Positions 60,854 to 64,000 of a DNA stretch of 64,000 nt are shown here, piece by piece. The DNA lies in NCBI GenBank assembly GCA_965199055.1, contig CBDAQR010000003.1, positions 2,356,001-2,420,000 of the forward strand. The letters are read 5' to 3'. Numbering within the stretch: the first letter of the stretch is position 1; every line of letters starts with the position of its first letter. The notes beneath the pieces were generated by a model. The model was not told where the DNA came from and did not search any database. It saw nothing but the letters and a program-made list of their open reading frames with translations. This stretch comes from CBDAQR01 sp965199055. Its GTDB lineage: Bacteria > Pseudomonadota > Gammaproteobacteria > Pseudomonadales > Halieaceae. A program made the position numbers and the translations under genes.

Positions 60854-63699
60854 CCACCAAATACAAAAAGAAACTGATCGAAGTCGCGATCCCGCTCGAA
60901 ACGATCAATGCCGCGTCAGCCCGCGAGAAATCCATCCGGCACGGCCATCCGTCTACGCTCCATTTGTGGTGGGCCAGACGCCCACTGGCAGCCTGCCGCG
61001 CCGTGCTGTTCGCCCAACTTGTCGATGATCCATCCGAGCATCTGGGCGAGCTTCTCGAAAACCCCAAGCTGCGCAAAGCGGCGGAGAAGGAACTCGCTGA
61101 ACGTCTAGCGAAGCGCGAGCGCGACAAAGCAGAAGGCAAAGCCATCCCGTCGGACGAAAAGCCGGTCACGCTGGAAGATGTCGTCGTCGAACTCGAACGT
61201 CAGCGCCTGTTCAAGATCATCGAAGACCTAGTGAAGTGGGAGAATTCAACGAACGAAGCGGTCCTTGAACGCGTCCGCGCGGAAATCCGCCGGAGCTGCA
61301 ACGGCGAGTTGCCACCTGTCTATGACCCGTTCTCCGGGGGCGGCTCGATACCGCTCGAAGCGCAGCGCCTCGGATTGCCCGCCTATGGCTCCGACCTCAA
61401 CCCGGTCGCCGTGTTAATCGGCAAGGCAATGATCGAAATTCCACCCAAGTTCAAAGATCAACAGCCCTTTCATCCAGGCACGAAGGAAAAGCTTTCATAC
61501 CGTGGCGCGGAGGGCCTTGCTGAAGATATTCTTTGGTATGCACGTGAGCTTCGTGAAAAAGCTTGGTCCAAGATAGGGCATCTCTATCCAAAGGTTCGGC
61601 TTTCCAAACGAGACGGAGGCGGTGAAGAAACTGTTCTCGCTTGGTTATGGGCCCGCACTGTTGCGAGTCCTAATCCGGCTGTGGGTGGCGCGCATATACC
61701 GCTTATTTCTACTTTTTGGCTTTGTAAGAAGCCCAGAAAAAAAGTTTGGGTGGAACCCAAAGTAGCAGGACGTGAGATTACTTTTTCGCTCAACTATGGT
61801 GAGCCGGAGGATGTTGAAGCTGTAGCGGCTGGCACGAAGATGGGACGGGGTGCAAATTTCACCTGCCTTCTGACGGGTGACGCGGTGCCAGCGGACTATG
61901 TTAAAGCCGAAGGAATGGCCGGCCGTATGGGATGGAAACTCCTTGCGATCGTCGCTGAGGGTCGCGGAGGGCGGCGTTACGCGGAGCCCAGGGAAGAACA
62001 TGAAAAGATAGCTTTTTCAGAAGGGCCGAATTGGCGCCCCGAATATCCTCTCTCTCAGCATCCACAATATATGAGCGTTACAAATTATGGCCCGACCAAT
62101 GTGTCTGATCTCTTCATGGATCGGCAGACTATTGCCTTAGACACCTTCTCACAGTTTATTCCCGAAGTCGTAGCCGAAATTGACGCATCCGACGAATATA
62201 AGAACGCGATTTCTACATATCTTGCACTAGGCGTAAGTAGACTGGCGAACCGGCAATCAACAAGCACATTTTGGGACAATAGTGCAGAGAACATTCAGCA
62301 AGTATTTGCCATGCAAGCCCTCCCAATGCGATGGGATACTGCCGAAGGCAATCCATTCTCGACATCTTCCGGAAATTTTATTGGACAAGTCGAGTATCTG
62401 GCAAAGGTAGTCGCGGCACTTCCCGCAAGGCAGACGCCTGGTCACGAAAAACAGAGAGACGCGCAAGCGATTGATTTTTCTGATTTCGTGATTTCTACGG
62501 ACCCGCCGTACTACGACAATGTACCTTATGCTGACCTGTCCGATTTCTTCTATGTCTGGCTCCGCCGGTCGTTGAAAGATAGGTATCCTGAGCTCTTCCA
62601 AACTGTATTGGTTCCAAAAGCTGAAGAACTTGTAGCAGACCACCAGCGGCACAAAGGCCGTGATCCTGCAGATGAATTCTTTCTAGGCGGCATGACTGAT
62701 GTCATGAGCCATATGGCAAACCAAGGGCGTAAAGATATACCTGCCGCGATTTACTACGCGTTCCGGCAGGGCGAGGTCGAAGAAGGTGGGACGTCATCCA
62801 AGGGATGGGCCACATTCTTGCAGTCAGTAATTTCGGCTGGCTATCGCGTCGACGCAACTTGGCCCGTACGCACCGAACTAGTGGGCAATCTCAAAAAGAA
62901 TCGGAATGCTCTTGCGACATCGGTCGTCCTCTCATGCCGAAAGCGACCAGACTCTGCGGAGATCGTAACGCGTTCCGAGTTCATGCGCGCTCTCAAGCGG
63001 GAACTTCCGATTGCCATGAAAGAAATGCAGCGGGCAAACATCGCGCCCGCGGACATCCCTCAGGCGTCAATAGGACCTGGGATCGGCATTTTTTCTCGCT
63101 ACAAGGCCGTGCTCGAAAGTGACGACAGCCCGATGGCGGTCAAGGCGGCGTTGCAGCTCATCAACCGCGAGCTCGATGAGTTCCTGAGCGATGTGCAGGG
63201 CGAGTTCGATCCCGATACCCGCTTCGCCATTACCTGGTTCGAGCAAAACGGCATGGCGGCTGGCCAATACGGTGCCGCCGACAATCTGGCTCGCGCTCGT
63301 GGCATCTCTGTCGAAAGCGCCAAACATGCCGGTATCGTCGAAAGCGCCGCCGGCAAGGTTCGCATTCTGAAGCGCGAAGAATTGCTCGACGGCTGGGACC
63401 CCGCGACAGATGCCCACCTGACGGTCTGGGAATGCTGCCAATACGTCATCAGAACACTTGAGACCGACGGCGAGTACGAAGCAGCGGCACTTCTGAAGAA
63501 AATCGGACCGGACAAAGCTGATGCGGTGAAAGATCTCGCCTACTGCCTCTACGACATCTGCTCAAATAAGCGGAAGGATGCGAAGGAGGCAACGTCCTAC
63601 AACGCGCTTATCGCCGTCTGGACGGAGCTAACGCGGCAAGCCGCTTCCATTCACGAAACCGATCTTGGCGGCGACCGCCAAGTTGCAATGAACTTCTAA
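60850..63699 (+). CDS. DUF1156 DNA methylase of the defence operon
   Basis: 949 residues. N-terminal DUF1156 signature INAASAREKSIRHGHPSTLH LWWARRPL (residues 19-46). AdoMet-binding motif DPFSGGGS (159-166), catalytic DPPYYDN near 551. It should methylate host DNA so that the linked helicase/effector spares it. The middle third (about 61450-63080) is clearly AT-richer with different codon use than both ends, suggesting an exchanged specificity region. Overlaps the helicase by four bases. Confidence 0.9.
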   Translation: MTTKYKKKLIEVAIPLETINAASAREKSIRHGHPSTLHLWWARRPLAACRAVLFAQLVDDPSEHLGELLENPKLRKAAEKELAERLAKRERDKAEGKAIPSDEKPVTLEDVVVELERQRLFKIIEDLVKWENSTNEAVLERVRAEIRRSCNGELPPVYDPFSGGGSIPLEAQRLGLPAYGSDLNPVAVLIGKAMIEIPPKFKDQQPFHPGTKEKLSYRGAEGLAEDILWYARELREKAWSKIGHLYPKVRLSKRDGGGEETVLAWLWARTVASPNPAVGGAHIPLISTFWLCKKPRKKVWVEPKVAGREITFSLNYGEPEDVEAVAAGTKMGRGANFTCLLTGDAVPADYVKAEGMAGRMGWKLLAIVAEGRGGRRYAEPREEHEKIAFSEGPNWRPEYPLSQHPQYMSVTNYGPTNVSDLFMDRQTIALDTFSQFIPEVVAEIDASDEYKNAISTYLALGVSRLANRQSTSTFWDNSAENIQQVFAMQALPMRWDTAEGNPFSTSSGNFIGQVEYLAKVVAALPARQTPGHEKQRDAQAIDFSDFVISTDPPYYDNVPYADLSDFFYVWLRRSLKDRYPELFQTVLVPKAEELVADHQRHKGRDPADEFFLGGMTDVMSHMANQGRKDIPAAIYYAFRQGEVEEGGTSSKGWATFLQSVISAGYRVDATWPVRTELVGNLKKNRNALATSVVLSCRKRPDSAEIVTRSEFMRALKRELPIAMKEMQRANIAPADIPQASIGPGIGIFSRYKAVLESDDSPMAVKAALQLINRELDEFLSDVQGEFDPDTRFAITWFEQNGMAAGQYGAADNLARARGISVESAKHAGIVESAAGKVRILKREELLDGWDPATDAHLTVWECCQYVIRTLETDGEYEAAALLKKIGPDKADAVKDLAYCLYDICSNKRKDAKEATSYNALIAVWTELTRQAASIHETDLGGDRQVAMNF

Positions 63700-63711
63700 G
63701 GGCGCGCAACG

Positions 63712-64000
63712 ATGGCCAAGAGCACACGACAATACGTCTTTGAGGGCATGGAGCTTCTCCCAGAGGCACTGGTTCCTTTCGTCGAGAAGCGCCTGGAAAG
63801 TGCGATCAAGGGCCACTGGCAGGTCGAGGTCGTCGAGAGGGTCTCCGGTCTGAAAGTCAATGGCGGCGCGCTTTCCTGGGATCAGCAGGGCCTGCTCAAA
63901 ACCATGATGGCCTTCTGGAAGGATGCGTTCGCTATGGTGCTCGGTCATCCCGAGCGTTCCTATGTGTCCGAGCTACTCGATGTCAGGAACAAGCTCTCGC
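63712..64000 (+). CDS. Swt1-HEPN/DUF499-type defence protein (5' end only)
   Basis: 96 codons from MAKSTRQYVFEGMELLPEAL, 12 bases after the methylase; the gene leaves the window. The visible part has VPFVEKRLESAIKGHWQVEV and AFAMVLGHPERSYVSELLDV RNK, which resembles the Swt1-family HEPN domain placed in front of DUF499 ATPases. DUF499 and DUF1156 genes are a known defence pairing. Whether DISARM genes drmA, drmB and drmC follow cannot be seen. Confidence 0.72.
   Translation, partial: MAKSTRQYVFEGMELLPEALVPFVEKRLESAIKGHWQVEVVERVSGLKVNGGALSWDQQGLLKTMMAFWKDAFAMVLGHPERSYVSELLDVRNKLS

Noticed and set aside
56433..64000. BREX system
   Set aside because: The regulator is BrxR-like, but there is no BrxL, PglZ, BrxC or PglX; helicase and methylase are of DUF3883/DUF1156 type.
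1..64000. CRISPR array or Cas genes
   Set aside because: No regularly spaced direct repeats and no Cas-like protein were seen.

Overview
The window is a mosaic of four kinds of DNA. From 1 to about 18.4 kb it looks like a gammaproteobacterial chromosome, probably a marine heterotroph: the end of the ATP synthase operon (atpD, atpC), a secreted fasciclin-domain protein, and an AMP-ligase/hydrolase/TonB-receptor locus. This part is heavily cut up by insertion sequences (IS110, IS982, IS1595 and several IS3-family elements). Several resident genes are truncated exactly at an IS end. A ParDE-type toxin-antitoxin pair and a 5'-truncated plasmid replication-initiator-like gene also sit here.

From 18.4 to 20.3 kb there is a small mobilisation cassette: a candidate oriT, a MobC-like protein and an HxHxH relaxase. 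It is followed by about 1.2 kb of transposon debris, in which the conjugation operon is cut inside trbE. From 21.5 to 51.5 kb lies the backbone of an ICE or plasmid of the Trb/TraG/RlxS type common in Alphaproteobacteria: trbEDCB, a CopG-like protein, traG, rlxS, a lytic transglycosylase, traF, DUF736, DUF2493, a Toprim protein, a strawberry-notch helicase, ParB, a nuclease, and DUF2285 and AraC proteins. Base composition and gene style differ sharply from the first 18 kb. Many backbone genes carry a single lesion: frameshifts in traG, the transglycosylase, the PAPS-reductase-like gene, the DUF2285 gene and the AraC gene; an internal deletion in rlxS; an in-frame amber codon in the strawberry-notch gene. 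Either the transfer machinery is decaying or the assembly has indel errors.

The cargo genes are intact and mostly look like antiviral defence. A SIR2-HerA pair is inserted antiparallel between traG and rlxS, and an orphan UvrD-like helicase follows the DUF736 region. From 51.7 to 64 kb there is a defence island with two divergent operons. The leftward one encodes a DUF2188 protein, a zinc-ribbon/HEPN-like protein, a CD-NTase-like nucleotidyltransferase, a two-helix SLATT membrane protein and an OLD-type ATPase-TOPRIM nuclease. The rightward one encodes a WYL (BrxR/CapW-like) regulator, a SNF2-type helicase with DUF3883, a DUF1156 DNA methylase and the start of a Swt1-HEPN/DUF499-type protein that runs off the end of the window.

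The most interesting candidate is the five-gene leftward operon, which combines a CBASS-like core with a putative HEPN RNase and an OLD nuclease. The next is the general pattern of intact defence cargo on a conjugative backbone that can no longer work as written.
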